Shown here: positions 15,428 through 24,222 of the stretch, piece by piece | Numbering within the stretch: position 1 is the first letter of the stretch | How the letters are laid out: each line of letters begins with the position of its first letter | From: Butyrivibrio sp. X503 | GTDB lineage: Bacteria > Bacillota > Clostridia > Lachnospirales > Lachnospiraceae | Assembly (NCBI RefSeq): GCF_003625475.1 | Contig: NZ_RAIQ01000004.1 | Span: 124,001-188,000 of the forward strand | DNA: 64,000 bases | Reading direction: 5' to 3' | The notes under the pieces: model-generated | What the model saw: only the letters and a program-made list of their open reading frames with translations | Database searches by the model: none | Told to the model about the DNA's origin: nothing | Translations under genes and position numbers: made by a program

Positions 15428-16210
15428 TCAGCAAAGAGTCTTAAGAAACTCTTTGATACCACTTACTATTGTGTCCTGTTCATATCTATATACATAATGG
15501 CTGCTCTCAAGCTCTACCAGCTTTCCGTTTACAGATGCATCCACAAGCTCCTGGTGTGCGGCCATCCAGTCTGTGCCCGGAAATTCTCTGTTTGATATTT
15601 CATTTGTCTGTTTGGAAACAAACTGAAGGGTAGGTGTTGTAGGAAGTGGCATGGTTAAAATCTCATCAATGCTCTCTACTGTGTTGCTATTCTCACTGAT
15701 AAAATTCTTGTTCATTCCCTCCTTTTGTTCGAGGGCATATCTGATCTTATCATCCTCGGTTTCGAATTCAGGTGTACCCACTAAAACTCTCATGATTCCA
15801 AGCTTACATAAAATGTTGAATCCCGAATAAACCAATTTTTCTTTTTTCTCCGAAGCCACGTAAGCTTCTCTTTCGCCGGGAACTTCATCGCTATAGCCAT
15901 ATCCGAATTTCTCAATGATAACTACCTTATTCTCGCCTGATAACTCCTTAGTCATAGGAAGGAAGTCCTGGTAAGGGCTGGTAGTTCCCCAGCCTGAAAG
16001 AAATACGATGGTATGATCGCCCTGACCTTCCGAATATACGTGCATATTGTGGCCGTCTACTTCAACCATCTGTCCGGGAACATTTTCCAATAATGGTTTC
16101 TCCTGACTTAGCTTGATTCTGTGGTAAACAAACGCGCCTGATACAAATAAGATGATGCAAGCAAGCAATACCAAAAATATGTTCCTTACCACTCTTAAAA
16201 GCTTTCTCAT
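15428..16210 (-). CDS. Membrane-anchored alpha/beta hydrolase paralogue lacking the nucleophile elbow
   Basis: 260 aa versus 310-316 in its three tandem paralogues. The N-terminal TM helix, TIVFLSGWGTTSPY oxyanion region and VVIIEKFGYGYSDE are present. After PGER the sequence jumps to a segment that aligns near residue ~185 of the others, so about 50 residues including the HSIxG nucleophile elbow are missing in frame. The C-terminal His motif (SSHYVYRYEQ) remains. It is therefore probably catalytically dead. ATG 16208-16210 is preferred to an upstream TTG because the neighbours begin the same way. Confidence 0.85.
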   Translation of the reverse strand: MRKLLRVVRNIFLVLLACIILFVSGAFVYHRIKLSQEKPLLENVPGQMVEVDGHNMHVYSEGQGDHTIVFLSGWGTTSPYQDFLPMTKELSGENKVVIIEKFGYGYSDEVPGEREAYVASEKKEKLVYSGFNILCKLGIMRVLVGTPEFETEDDKIRYALEQKEGMNKNFISENSNTVESIDEILTMPLPTTPTLQFVSKQTNEISNREFPGTDWMAAHQELVDASVNGKLVELESSHYVYRYEQDTIVSGIKEFLKTLC

Positions 16211-16246
16211 AATACTTTTTTGCTCCTCGTTCAATTATTATCACCA

Positions 16247-17179
16247 TCAAAGAGAATTAAGAAATTCTCTGATAATCTCTACTACTTCTTCCTGATCTTC
16301 CAAGTAAACATAATGTCCGCAGTTTAGCTTGATAAGCTTGCCCCTTTCCGATGCATCGACAAATACCTGATGTCCGGGTTCCCAATCAGGATAACCGTCA
16401 CTTGTATCCTTTGATATCACCTGAACTGTAGGTACTGTCGGAAGCGGCTTACTTACTATCTCATCCAGAGCTTCCACAAGATGATCGGATTCACTTGTCT
16501 TGTTTTTATTGGCCTCATTCCTATAACCAATGATGTACTTTATCTTTTCAAGTTCGTTCTCAGGGTTCCTGTAAAAAAGCCTGAGAAGTCCGGAATCTCT
16601 CATAAACCTGACCATAGGGATCTGGCTCATGTCAGCTAAGCCTTCTGTTAAATACACTTCTCTCATCGAGGGGACCGCAATATCCAGTCCTACGATCCCT
16701 TCAACTTCAGAAGGATATTTCTGAGCCCAGAGGGCTACTTCAACTCCGGAGATTGAATGAGGAACAAATATGAAGGGGCCCTCAATGCCTGCTTTCTCAA
16801 GTCCTTCTCTGTCCTCCTCAAGGATCTTATCAAAGGTTCTTTCTCCTTCTACGGTATCGCTGAAACCGTATCCGAATCTCTCGAGAATAACGACTCTTGC
16901 GTCCTTGCTTAATTCCTCGGCCATAGGAAGGAAATTAGCGTAAGGGCTGGAATCTCCCCACGCGGACAAAAGAACTATGGTGTGATCGCCGCTACCTGTG
17001 CTGTAGATATGCATTTTGTGACCGTCTACTTCAACCATCTGTCCCGGGGTGTTTTCCCAGTATTTATCCTCCTGCTTTAGCATGATCCTGTGGTATACAA
17101 AAATGCCGGATACGAATAAGATGATGCACGCAAGCAAAACCAAAAACATATTTCTGAGTACCTTTAAAAATTTCCTCAT
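16247..17179 (-). CDS. Membrane-anchored alpha/beta hydrolase, tandem paralogue
   Basis: 310 aa. TM helix at ~9-29 (RNMFLVLLACIILFVSGIFV), then the extracellular hydrolase core: TIVLLSAWGDSSPY (oxyanion), RVVILERFGYGFSDTVEGER, nucleophile elbow FVPHSISGVEVALWAQ (Ser in H-S-I-S-G), a short cap, and the catalytic His in LNCGHYVYLED. It belongs to the esterase/haloperoxidase-like superfamily; the substrate is unknown. It lies second to last of the four-paralogue run, with 12-36 bp gaps, in the ABC exporter operon. Confidence 0.9.
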   Translation of the reverse strand: MRKFLKVLRNMFLVLLACIILFVSGIFVYHRIMLKQEDKYWENTPGQMVEVDGHKMHIYSTGSGDHTIVLLSAWGDSSPYANFLPMAEELSKDARVVILERFGYGFSDTVEGERTFDKILEEDREGLEKAGIEGPFIFVPHSISGVEVALWAQKYPSEVEGIVGLDIAVPSMREVYLTEGLADMSQIPMVRFMRDSGLLRLFYRNPENELEKIKYIIGYRNEANKNKTSESDHLVEALDEIVSKPLPTVPTVQVISKDTSDGYPDWEPGHQVFVDASERGKLIKLNCGHYVYLEDQEEVVEIIREFLNSL

Positions 17180-17200
17180 AATACTTTTTTACTCCTATTT

Positions 17201-18139
17201 TTATTTGAGATTCTTAAGATACTCTCCAATCTCCTGTACTATTCTTTCCTGTTCAAATCTATAAACGTAATGCTGGCAATCAAGTTCTACCATCTTTCCG
17301 TTTGAGGAAGCATCCACGATCTCCTGATGTGAAGCCTTCCAAGCCTGAACTTCTTCTTCACTACGTCTCTGCATAGCAACAAACTGCAAGGTGGGTGTTG
17401 TCGGAAGCGGCTTACTGTTTATAATATCGCATGATTCATCTATAGCCTTAATTTCATTGATAACTGTTTTGTTAGCCATATTCTTACACTGAATTGCATG
17501 CACCATCCTGCTCTCTACAGTGTCATCTTCCGGTGATGATAATAATCTGTATAAACCTGTTGCCCTGATTGCTGCTATAAACTTCAATACAGGTGTTCCC
17601 ATCTCTTTATCTCCCTTTATAGAAGTATCTGACATATCCATTCCTATGAGAGCTTCTACTTCTTCAGGATAATTCTGAGCCCATATAAGGGATTCAAGAC
17701 CTGCGATAGAATGAGGGCAAAGCACGTAAGGGCCTTCTATTCCAAGCTGTTTGAGCGCTTCTCTGTCATCTTCAACGACCTTATCAAAAGTTCTTTTGCC
17801 ACCGACAACATCACTTAAGCCGTAGCCAAATCTCTCGATGATGACCACTCTGTTATCCTTGGCCAGATCCTTGCACAGTGGAAGGAAATTTACATAGGGG
17901 CTGGGACTTGTTACTGACCAGCCTGACATCAAAACGATCGTATGCTCTCCTTCACCTTCTGTGTATACGTGCATCTTGTGACCATTTACTTCAACCATCT
18001 GCCCGGGAACATTTTCCAATAATGGTTTCTCCTGACTTATCTTGATTCTGTTGTAAACAAACGCGCCTGATACAAATAAGATGATGCAAGCAAGAAATAC
18101 CAAAAAAATATTTCTTACTCCTTTTAAAAATATCCTCAT
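17201..18139 (-). CDS. Membrane-anchored alpha/beta hydrolase, tandem paralogue
   Basis: 312 aa with the same layout: TM helix, TIVLMSGWSVTSPSPY, VVIIERFGYGLSDVVGGKR, elbow LCPHSIAGLESLIWAQ and His motif LDCQHYVYRFEQ. Its 5' ~150 bp and the upstream spacer are nearly identical to those of the 15428-16210 gene, including the AGGAGCAAAAAAGTATTATG start region. This indicates a recent duplication. The upstream in-frame TTG is judged not used. Confidence 0.9.
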   Translation of the reverse strand: MRIFLKGVRNIFLVFLACIILFVSGAFVYNRIKISQEKPLLENVPGQMVEVNGHKMHVYTEGEGEHTIVLMSGWSVTSPSPYVNFLPLCKDLAKDNRVVIIERFGYGLSDVVGGKRTFDKVVEDDREALKQLGIEGPYVLCPHSIAGLESLIWAQNYPEEVEALIGMDMSDTSIKGDKEMGTPVLKFIAAIRATGLYRLLSSPEDDTVESRMVHAIQCKNMANKTVINEIKAIDESCDIINSKPLPTTPTLQFVAMQRRSEEEVQAWKASHQEIVDASSNGKMVELDCQHYVYRFEQERIVQEIGEYLKNLK

Positions 18140-18175
18140 AATACTTTTTTGCTCCTCGTTCAATTATTATCACCA

Positions 18176-19126
18176 TCAAAGAGAATCAAGAAACTCTTTG
18201 ATATCTCTTACTATTCTGTCCTGTTCGTACCAATAAACATAATGGCCGCAGTCGAGCTTTATAAGCTTGCCGTTTTCCGAAGCATCAACCAAATCCTGAT
18301 GACCGGATTCCCATATAGGATCACTGTCCTGCATAGCTATATATTGAATTGTTGGCACAGTAGGAAGCGGCATGCTTACAATCTCATCCAAAGCTTCTAC
18401 CAGATGCTCATACTCACTTATCTTGTTTTTGTTGTTTCCGTGTCGGCAAGCTATGGCAAGTTCCATCTTATCTGCTTCACCTGCCGGTTTTCCGTACTTA
18501 GCCATAATATTTCCGTACACGAACCTAAGAAGCCCGGTCTCTTGAAATATTTTTTCCAAGAAATCCTCACTCACTTTCTGGGTAGCATATTCATCTCTAT
18601 AGGCAGGAACGGAAATATCCATTCCCACAATTCCTTCTACTTCGGAAGGGTACTTCTGAGCCCAGAGAATTGATTCAGGTCCTGCAATTGAATGTGGAGC
18701 CAGAACATAAGGTCCTTCAATACCTGCTTTTACAAGTCCTTCTCTGTCCTCTTCGAGGATCTTATCAAAGGTTCTCTCTCCGTCTACAACATCACTGAGG
18801 CCATATCCGAATCTCTCAAGGATAACGACTCTTGCGTCAGCGCTGAGTTCCCTGCAAAGAGGAAGGAAATTGTTATAGGGGCTTACATCCCCCCAAGCAG
18901 ACAGAAATACAATCGTGTGATCTCCTTCGCCCTCACTGTAAATATGCATCCTGTGCCCGTCAACCTCTACCATCTGCCCCGGAGTATCGATCCAGAAGCT
19001 TTCTTCTTTTTTGCACTGAATCTTGTTATATATAATCGACACACATGTTAGAACAATGGCGAATGACAATACTATCAAAAAGATCTTGCTTATTACCTTA
19101 AAAACTGTTTTAATACCTTTTTTCAT
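18176..19126 (-). CDS. Membrane-anchored alpha/beta hydrolase, tandem paralogue
   Basis: 316 aa and the first of the four paralogues. TM helix IFLIVLSFAIVLTCVSIIYN, oxyanion TIVFLSAWGDVSPY, RVVILERFGYGLSDVVDGER, elbow LAPHSIAGPESILWAQ, and His motif LDCGHYVYWYEQ. All catalytic positions are present. The cap region (residues ~180-220) is the most divergent part between paralogues, as expected if substrates differ. Confidence 0.9.
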   Translation of the reverse strand: MKKGIKTVFKVISKIFLIVLSFAIVLTCVSIIYNKIQCKKEESFWIDTPGQMVEVDGHRMHIYSEGEGDHTIVFLSAWGDVSPYNNFLPLCRELSADARVVILERFGYGLSDVVDGERTFDKILEEDREGLVKAGIEGPYVLAPHSIAGPESILWAQKYPSEVEGIVGMDISVPAYRDEYATQKVSEDFLEKIFQETGLLRFVYGNIMAKYGKPAGEADKMELAIACRHGNNKNKISEYEHLVEALDEIVSMPLPTVPTIQYIAMQDSDPIWESGHQDLVDASENGKLIKLDCGHYVYWYEQDRIVRDIKEFLDSL

Positions 19127-19160
19127 AATTACTCCTCAATTTAAAAACCAAACCACTCTA

Positions 19161-20240
19161 TTACTTACTACTCTCCATCGCAGCAATCTCATGAACTATA
19201 TCCGAAAATTCGCCCGATCTTACCTCCATAAGTCCATGGGCCATATCCTTCATCAAAAACATTTTCTTTCTCGGAGCTTTTATACTGTCAAAATAATCCT
19301 GAGCAAGCTCAAAGTTTGCCTGATAGTCCTTATCACCGTTTATGTTGTAATAAGGAACTTTGTACTCAGTTTCATCCAGTATGGAAAGGCCTTTGAATTC
19401 ATCCGTTGCATCCCAGTCATAATAAGTTTCTGCAACACCTTGGGTTGTGGCAAACTTAAGACACTTTATCTCATCCCAAAGGTTATAATAGGGATTAAAG
19501 AAAAGAGCTGCCATCATACTATAATCACTCTTTTCAGAATCCATGCCATATCCGTATTTATTCATCATTTCCGTTCTTACTTTGATATATTCAACACTCA
19601 TATTCGGAATTTCTCCCGATGCACACTTTTCAATGAGCTGTTCATCTTCTTCATTTCCCTTTGCCCACTCTTTGGCTGCTTCCCAGAATCTTATCTCATT
19701 CTCGATCAGATCAACCGTCATTCCTGTTCCGATATAACAGTCATAGTATTCGGGATGCGCAAGCACAAGCTTTGCTCCGAAAATAGATCCCCATGAATGT
19801 CCTATGATCGAGATCTTGTCTTTTCCAAGAGAATTTCTCAAAAACTCAGTCATCTCAAGTCCGTCTTCCATCATAGTGTCAAGATTTATAGGCGTAGTGT
19901 CTTTTGTATTTTTTAACCAGCTCTTTCCGGCAGCTCTCTGATCCCAGGTAACAACCGTATATACATCCGACCACTTTCTTGTAAATTCATAGTCTACATA
20001 GCTTGTCGCAGAACCGGGCCCGCCGTGAAGATATAAAAGAACGGGGTTGTTCTTATCTTTTCCGTAGATATTGATCCACTGTTTGGTTCCGTTTATGTCA
20101 ACACAAAGGCTCTTATTTATTCCGCCTTTTGGAGTTCTTGAATTGATTACTTTTCCGACTATTCTTACATCTAAGGCTATGTTGATCAGCCCCAAGATCA
20201 CGCAAAGAGCTATTATGATAATCTTTTTAAATGTTTTCAT
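19161..20240 (-). CDS. Proline iminopeptidase-like alpha/beta hydrolase
   Basis: 359 aa, more distant from the four-gene family. After an N-terminal anchor (IIIIALCVILGLINIAL) it has LLYLHGGPGSATSY (HGGP, the S33 peptidase oxyanion signature), TWDQRAAGKSW, nucleophile elbow IIGHSWGSIFGAKL and catalytic His in KDMAHGLMEV. This is the S33/prolyl aminopeptidase arrangement. It overlaps the upstream permease gene by one base, so it is translationally coupled to the exporter. Confidence 0.88.
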   Translation of the reverse strand: MKTFKKIIIIALCVILGLINIALDVRIVGKVINSRTPKGGINKSLCVDINGTKQWINIYGKDKNNPVLLYLHGGPGSATSYVDYEFTRKWSDVYTVVTWDQRAAGKSWLKNTKDTTPINLDTMMEDGLEMTEFLRNSLGKDKISIIGHSWGSIFGAKLVLAHPEYYDCYIGTGMTVDLIENEIRFWEAAKEWAKGNEEDEQLIEKCASGEIPNMSVEYIKVRTEMMNKYGYGMDSEKSDYSMMAALFFNPYYNLWDEIKCLKFATTQGVAETYYDWDATDEFKGLSILDETEYKVPYYNINGDKDYQANFELAQDYFDSIKAPRKKMFLMKDMAHGLMEVRSGEFSDIVHEIAAMESSK

Positions 20241-20980
20241 TAGAATGTATCCCTCTTTTCAAATACTGTCATTCCAAGGACTGCGTAAACCACTGTTCCG
20301 ACGATTGCTACTACAAGAACCGCAAAGTGATCAAAAGGAATTGTCACACTTATCTCCTGCGCTCTTGAAACGATGAGATTGCCCGAAAGAATCTGAGCTT
20401 CCATCGCGGGTGCAAGTGCCGGGATCATCTGAGCAATCTTTACTTCCGCAAGGCTAAGGAGTGTTCCGTGAAGGTTTCCTGCAGCAATTATCGTAAGGAT
20501 AATAGGCATTACGTTTCCTCTTGCGACCTCATATATAGCAAGGAATGCTGTTCCGAAGGCCGTTCCGATGAGTGTTTCGAATAATAAGAAGCCTGCAAAT
20601 GACGCAAGATTACCGATGGCTGCTCCTCTTCCCATCATTCCGATATATGTGGCTGCAGTTCCTGCGATCAAAAGGATCACATTGTAAAGAAAGATCACGG
20701 GAATCTTTGATACAAAGATAAGTCTCTTTCTGCCCTTGGATGATCCGAGGTTCTTAAGGAAACCGCTCTTTCTCTCTTCATCGCTGTAAACGGTGGCGAA
20801 GATTCCGACAAGCATAAGAACAAGTCCTGAACCGAGAAATTCTCCCGCCATTTCAACTACGCTTCCTTCTCCTCCTACCATGGTAATAAGGAAAAAGAGA
20901 ATGAACTCAATGATCGTTGTTGTATATAAAGCCTTTGTTCTAAAAAGCCTTGAGATATTCATCTTTATCAGGTTTAACAT
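20240..20980 (-). CDS. ABC-2 type transporter permease
   Basis: 246 aa with about six membrane segments and no conserved enzymatic motif: KMNISRLFRTKALYTTTIIEF, then repeated hydrophobic helices (GSGLVLMLVGIFATVYSDEE, VAIVGTVVYAVLGMTVFEKR). It resembles the permeases of lantibiotic-immunity/BcrB-type exporters. It overlaps the ATPase gene by 7 bp and probably forms a (permease-ATPase) dimer with it. Confidence 0.88.
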   Translation of the reverse strand: MLNLIKMNISRLFRTKALYTTTIIEFILFFLITMVGGEGSVVEMAGEFLGSGLVLMLVGIFATVYSDEERKSGFLKNLGSSKGRKRLIFVSKIPVIFLYNVILLIAGTAATYIGMMGRGAAIGNLASFAGFLLFETLIGTAFGTAFLAIYEVARGNVMPIILTIIAAGNLHGTLLSLAEVKIAQMIPALAPAMEAQILSGNLIVSRAQEISVTIPFDHFAVLVVAIVGTVVYAVLGMTVFEKRDTF

Positions 20981-21696
20981 ACTTTCTTTCCTCCTCTTAC
21001 TACATCGAGATAGAACTCTTCGAGCGCGCCCGAATCGCCGTTGTACTTCTCCATAAGCTCATCGGAAGTAACTTCCATCACGAGTTCGCCGTTTGAGATA
21101 ATGCCGAATACGTTGGCAACCTTCTGAAGCTCGCTCAGGATGTGGCTTGAGATCATGATGGTCATGTTTCTCTCCGCCCTTAATTTGTGAATAAGCTCTC
21201 TTACTTCGATGATTCCCTGCGGATCAAGGCCATTGGTGGGTTCGTCGAGAATAAGGATCTCGGGATCGCCGATAAGTGCAAGCGCGATGCCGAGTCTTTG
21301 CTTCATACCAAGTGAAAACTTACCGGCCTTCTTCTTGGGTACATTTGAAAGTCCGACGAATTCAAGGATGTCCAGTAGCTCATCTTTGTTGTAAACGCCC
21401 TGCGCCTTTGCCTTTAACATCATGTTCTCAAAAGCTGTCAGGTGTCCGTAGATCCCGGGGCTCTCGATAAGATTGCCGATAACGCCTTCGCCCTTCTTCT
21501 CACTGTTTAATACGATCTCGCCGCTTGTGGGACCTGCAAAACCGATGATCATCTTCATGAGCGTTGTCTTTCCGGCGCCGTTGGGACCGATGAGTCCGTA
21601 AATGTCGCCTTTGTATATATGAACGTTCATGTTCTTAACTGCTTCAAAAGAACCATATCTTTTATTAAGATTCTTTGTTTCCAGATAACAATTCAT
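20974..21696 (-). CDS. ABC transporter ATP-binding protein (BcrA/DrrA type)
   Basis: 240 aa. Walker A GLIGPNGAGKTTLMKMI, Q-loop region, signature FSLGMKQRLGIALALIG, Walker B ILILDEPTNGLDPQG and the H-loop SSHILSELQ are all intact. The start is the ATG at 21694-21696, nine nt after AGGAG; another in-frame ATG at 21705 touches the ribosome binding site. It is the first gene of the operon behind the operator at 21778-21824. BcrAB-like transporters often give resistance to peptide antibiotics; here that role is inferred only. Confidence 0.94.
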   Translation of the reverse strand: MNCYLETKNLNKRYGSFEAVKNMNVHIYKGDIYGLIGPNGAGKTTLMKMIIGFAGPTSGEIVLNSEKKGEGVIGNLIESPGIYGHLTAFENMMLKAKAQGVYNKDELLDILEFVGLSNVPKKKAGKFSLGMKQRLGIALALIGDPEILILDEPTNGLDPQGIIEVRELIHKLRAERNMTIMISSHILSELQKVANVFGIISNGELVMEVTSDELMEKYNGDSGALEEFYLDVVRGGKKVC

Positions 21697-21777
21697 TTCA
21701 TTCATCTCCTCTAATATCTTCAGTTATTCTGTTTACGATAACGGTCAGACGCCATGACCACTTTACAACGTCTGATA

Positions 21778-21854
21778 TACTACGTTGCATTTACTATGTG
21801 TGCCGTAGTACATCTAACGAAGTAAATATTACTCCATCAGATGAAGTATGTCAA
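21778..21854 (-). promoter_or_regulatory. Promoter with four-half-site operator, copy 1 (ABC/hydrolase operon)
   Basis: Minus-strand TTGACA (21849-21854), 17 nt, TAATAT (21826-21831). Downstream of the -10 are four 7-bp half-sites: TACTACG (21778-21784), TACTATG (21792-21798), CGTAGTA (21804-21810), CGAAGTA (21818-21824). Their start spacings are 14, 12 and 14 nt, so the array is symmetric. The same array follows the promoter at 28084-28112. The position over the start site suggests repression by a dimer or pair of dimers. Confidence 0.8.
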
Positions 21855-21885
21855 CCCTATTTTCCAAATTTTTTTCAAAAAGAAA

Positions 21886-21919
21886 AAGACCCTGCAAATC
21901 TGCATGTTTGCAAGGTCTT
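21886..21919 (-). terminator. Terminator of the M13 peptidase operon
   Basis: Minus-strand AAGACCTTGCAAA and TTTGCAGGGTCTT arms are followed by TTTCTTTTT. Confidence 0.85.
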
Positions 21920-21948
21920 CATCATCTATTTCGTTATTTGATTTCTTT

Positions 21949-24099
21949 TTACCAGACGATAAGTCTGTCCTCGGGTGCGAGGTACATGTTGTCGCCCTCT
22001 TTTACATCAAAGGCTTCGTAGAACTCATCAAACTGCTGAACCGATACGTTGGTTCTTAAGTAGTTAAGCGGATGAGGATCCTGTAAAAGCCTGTTAAGCT
22101 CTGTGCTGTAGGTTGAGATCTCGGCTCTCACCTGAGCGAAGGTGATAAAGAACTTCTTATAATCGAAGTTATCAACCTTGGAAGCCATTCTGAGTGCGCA
22201 CTGAAGTCCTGTCATATCGGCTACCATCTCGGTGTCGATATTGCCTCCCACAACGTGGTTGTCGCCGAAAGCAACAAGAGAATTGAGGTAATTGTCCATC
22301 TTTTCAATGCGGCTTTGGAATTCTACTTTATCATCCTTGTTCCACCAATCTCTTAACTGTCCGTCTTTGTCGAACTGAGCTCCGTTACTGTCAAAAGCGT
22401 GTGAAACCTCATGTCCTACCCAGCAACCGGCGATTGAAGCGTAGAGTTCCTCTTTGCTCATATCACTTGAGAAGAAGGGCTCGCCCATCATTCCGATGAT
22501 CATGTTAATACTGTTGTCCTGAGGATTGTAGAAGGCGTTACACTGAGTTACAGCGAATCCGTCTGCCCATTTTTCCTTGTCGACTTTGGTGCCGAGGAGC
22601 TTGATGTTCTCTTTTACCTTGTTAAGATTGATCTCCTTGATCGCTCCGATAAAAGAGCATCCGTCAAAGTTTATTCCCGACGTATCGTTGAATTTATCGG
22701 GATATGCAGAGTGGATTGTTATATTGTCAAGCTTTTCGATAGCATAATTCTTGGTTTCTTCGGATACCCAGTCGTTCTCGGAAAGAAGCTCTCTGTAGGT
22801 GTCGATGACCTCCTGGCAGAGCTCCGTCATTTTCTTTTTGTCTTCTTCAGAACCGTACTTCTCGATGTACACGATCTGCATGGAATCGGGAAGCAAGCTA
22901 AGTACATTGTTGTAAGCCATTTCTTCATCGCTTACGGCTCCTGAAGTTCCAAAGTACTTACTGCGAATCTCATTTCTCTTATCGTAGGTATCTTTGTCGA
23001 GTGCCATGGCGTATGACAAAATATCATCTACGATCAAAAGAGACTTGATGCCCTCGAGGTTTTCATCCGTATATAATTCATCAAGATGAGTTAAATAGTC
23101 GGGAGTTGTCACAAGATACTTACCGTCATATTTATATCCCAATGCCGTGAGAATGTCTTTAAGAGGGAAATTCTTGCAATATGATGTGACTTCATCAAAG
23201 GTCATTTCGTTATTAACCTTTTCATAAAAGTCCTCGGCGTATTGCTCATTTGTTGTATAGATCTTGGAAGCAAGCTTGGTCTCAAAGTCTATGGCGTTTT
23301 CAAAGCACTTGTTTGCCTCATCTTCGCTCATTCCATACTTCTGAGCCATATAAGCAAAAAGATCCTTGTTATAGCCATACACATTTTCGCCGTTTTCTGT
23401 TCTTTGAGAATATTCGGCGGAATCTCCGAGAGTAAGTGCCGGGGTATCAACCAAAGCTAAGTATGTCTCGGGATCGTTAAGTCCAAGCATAGCTCCGAAA
23501 TTAATAAATTCAAAGTAGTCATAGACTGTTTCTTTGTCAGTGAGAAGCTTGGTGATATCATCAATACTCTCAGCTTCTGCAATCTTGTCGTATTCTCCCT
23601 TGATCTCACTGATTCCAAGCTTATTTCTGCTGTCCCAGTCAAGAATAAGACTGTTCAGATTACGGACAAGCTCTGCATCATGACCTTTGATGCTCGTGTC
23701 TTTCAAAAGCTCAATACACTGCTTCTTAACTTCAAGGCCTCGCTCATGATAATGAGCCCATGAACCATAACCGTCGGGAATATCAGTCTCGACGAACCAG
23801 TCCTTATTGGCGTAGAAATGGAAATCATCCGCAGGATCCGTAGGGGTATCGGCTGTATAGTTATCTTTGATAGAGGAATCCATCCAAGGTGTTCCGCCCG
23901 CGCCCTTACCGGCTTCGGCATCGACTGTACCTTCTTCTGCAGATGTTGCTTCAGATGCTGCTGAGCTCTCATTCTGTGCATCAGCCTGAACTGATGCTTC
24001 CGTCGTAGCTCCCTGGGGTGCACCGATAGCACCGCAGCCCGCGACAGCCACTGCCAACATACATGTTGCCAGTAGCATAGATACTACTCGTTTCTTCAT
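21949..24099 (-). CDS. M13 (neprilysin/PepO) family zinc metallopeptidase, lipoprotein
   Basis: 716 aa lipoprotein: signal MLLATCMLAVAVAGC, acidic Ala/Ser/Glu spacer to ~70, then the M13 N-terminal domain (DDFHFYANKDWF) and catalytic M13 domain. The zinc motif is VGHEVSHAFDSNGAQF (HExSH), the third ligand is in NIDTEMVADMTGLQC (ExxxD), and the NAFYNPQDNSINMIIG substrate-binding strand is present. The C-terminus DNMYLAPEDRLIVW is the usual CxxW-like end without Cys. It follows a close paralogue by 123 bp in the same operon. Confidence 0.94.
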   Translation of the reverse strand: MKKRVVSMLLATCMLAVAVAGCGAIGAPQGATTEASVQADAQNESSAASEATSAEEGTVDAEAGKGAGGTPWMDSSIKDNYTADTPTDPADDFHFYANKDWFVETDIPDGYGSWAHYHERGLEVKKQCIELLKDTSIKGHDAELVRNLNSLILDWDSRNKLGISEIKGEYDKIAEAESIDDITKLLTDKETVYDYFEFINFGAMLGLNDPETYLALVDTPALTLGDSAEYSQRTENGENVYGYNKDLFAYMAQKYGMSEDEANKCFENAIDFETKLASKIYTTNEQYAEDFYEKVNNEMTFDEVTSYCKNFPLKDILTALGYKYDGKYLVTTPDYLTHLDELYTDENLEGIKSLLIVDDILSYAMALDKDTYDKRNEIRSKYFGTSGAVSDEEMAYNNVLSLLPDSMQIVYIEKYGSEEDKKKMTELCQEVIDTYRELLSENDWVSEETKNYAIEKLDNITIHSAYPDKFNDTSGINFDGCSFIGAIKEINLNKVKENIKLLGTKVDKEKWADGFAVTQCNAFYNPQDNSINMIIGMMGEPFFSSDMSKEELYASIAGCWVGHEVSHAFDSNGAQFDKDGQLRDWWNKDDKVEFQSRIEKMDNYLNSLVAFGDNHVVGGNIDTEMVADMTGLQCALRMASKVDNFDYKKFFITFAQVRAEISTYSTELNRLLQDPHPLNYLRTNVSVQQFDEFYEAFDVKEGDNMYLAPEDRLIVW

Positions 24100-24222
24100 T
24101 TTTCTCTCTCCTTAGTTTTATAAGCCTCTAACAACACCATTGTAACAGGCTCAGCATGTGTTGTCATTGCAAATTCGAAAAAGGTAGTATCTATGATGTT
24201 TCCGGATTATCCGAAATCTCTT

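Noticed and set aside
19023..19796. 257-codon open frame on the plus strand
   Set aside because: Antisense to two hydrolase genes with intact catalytic motifs; His/Ile/Phe-rich shadow without a ribosome binding site.
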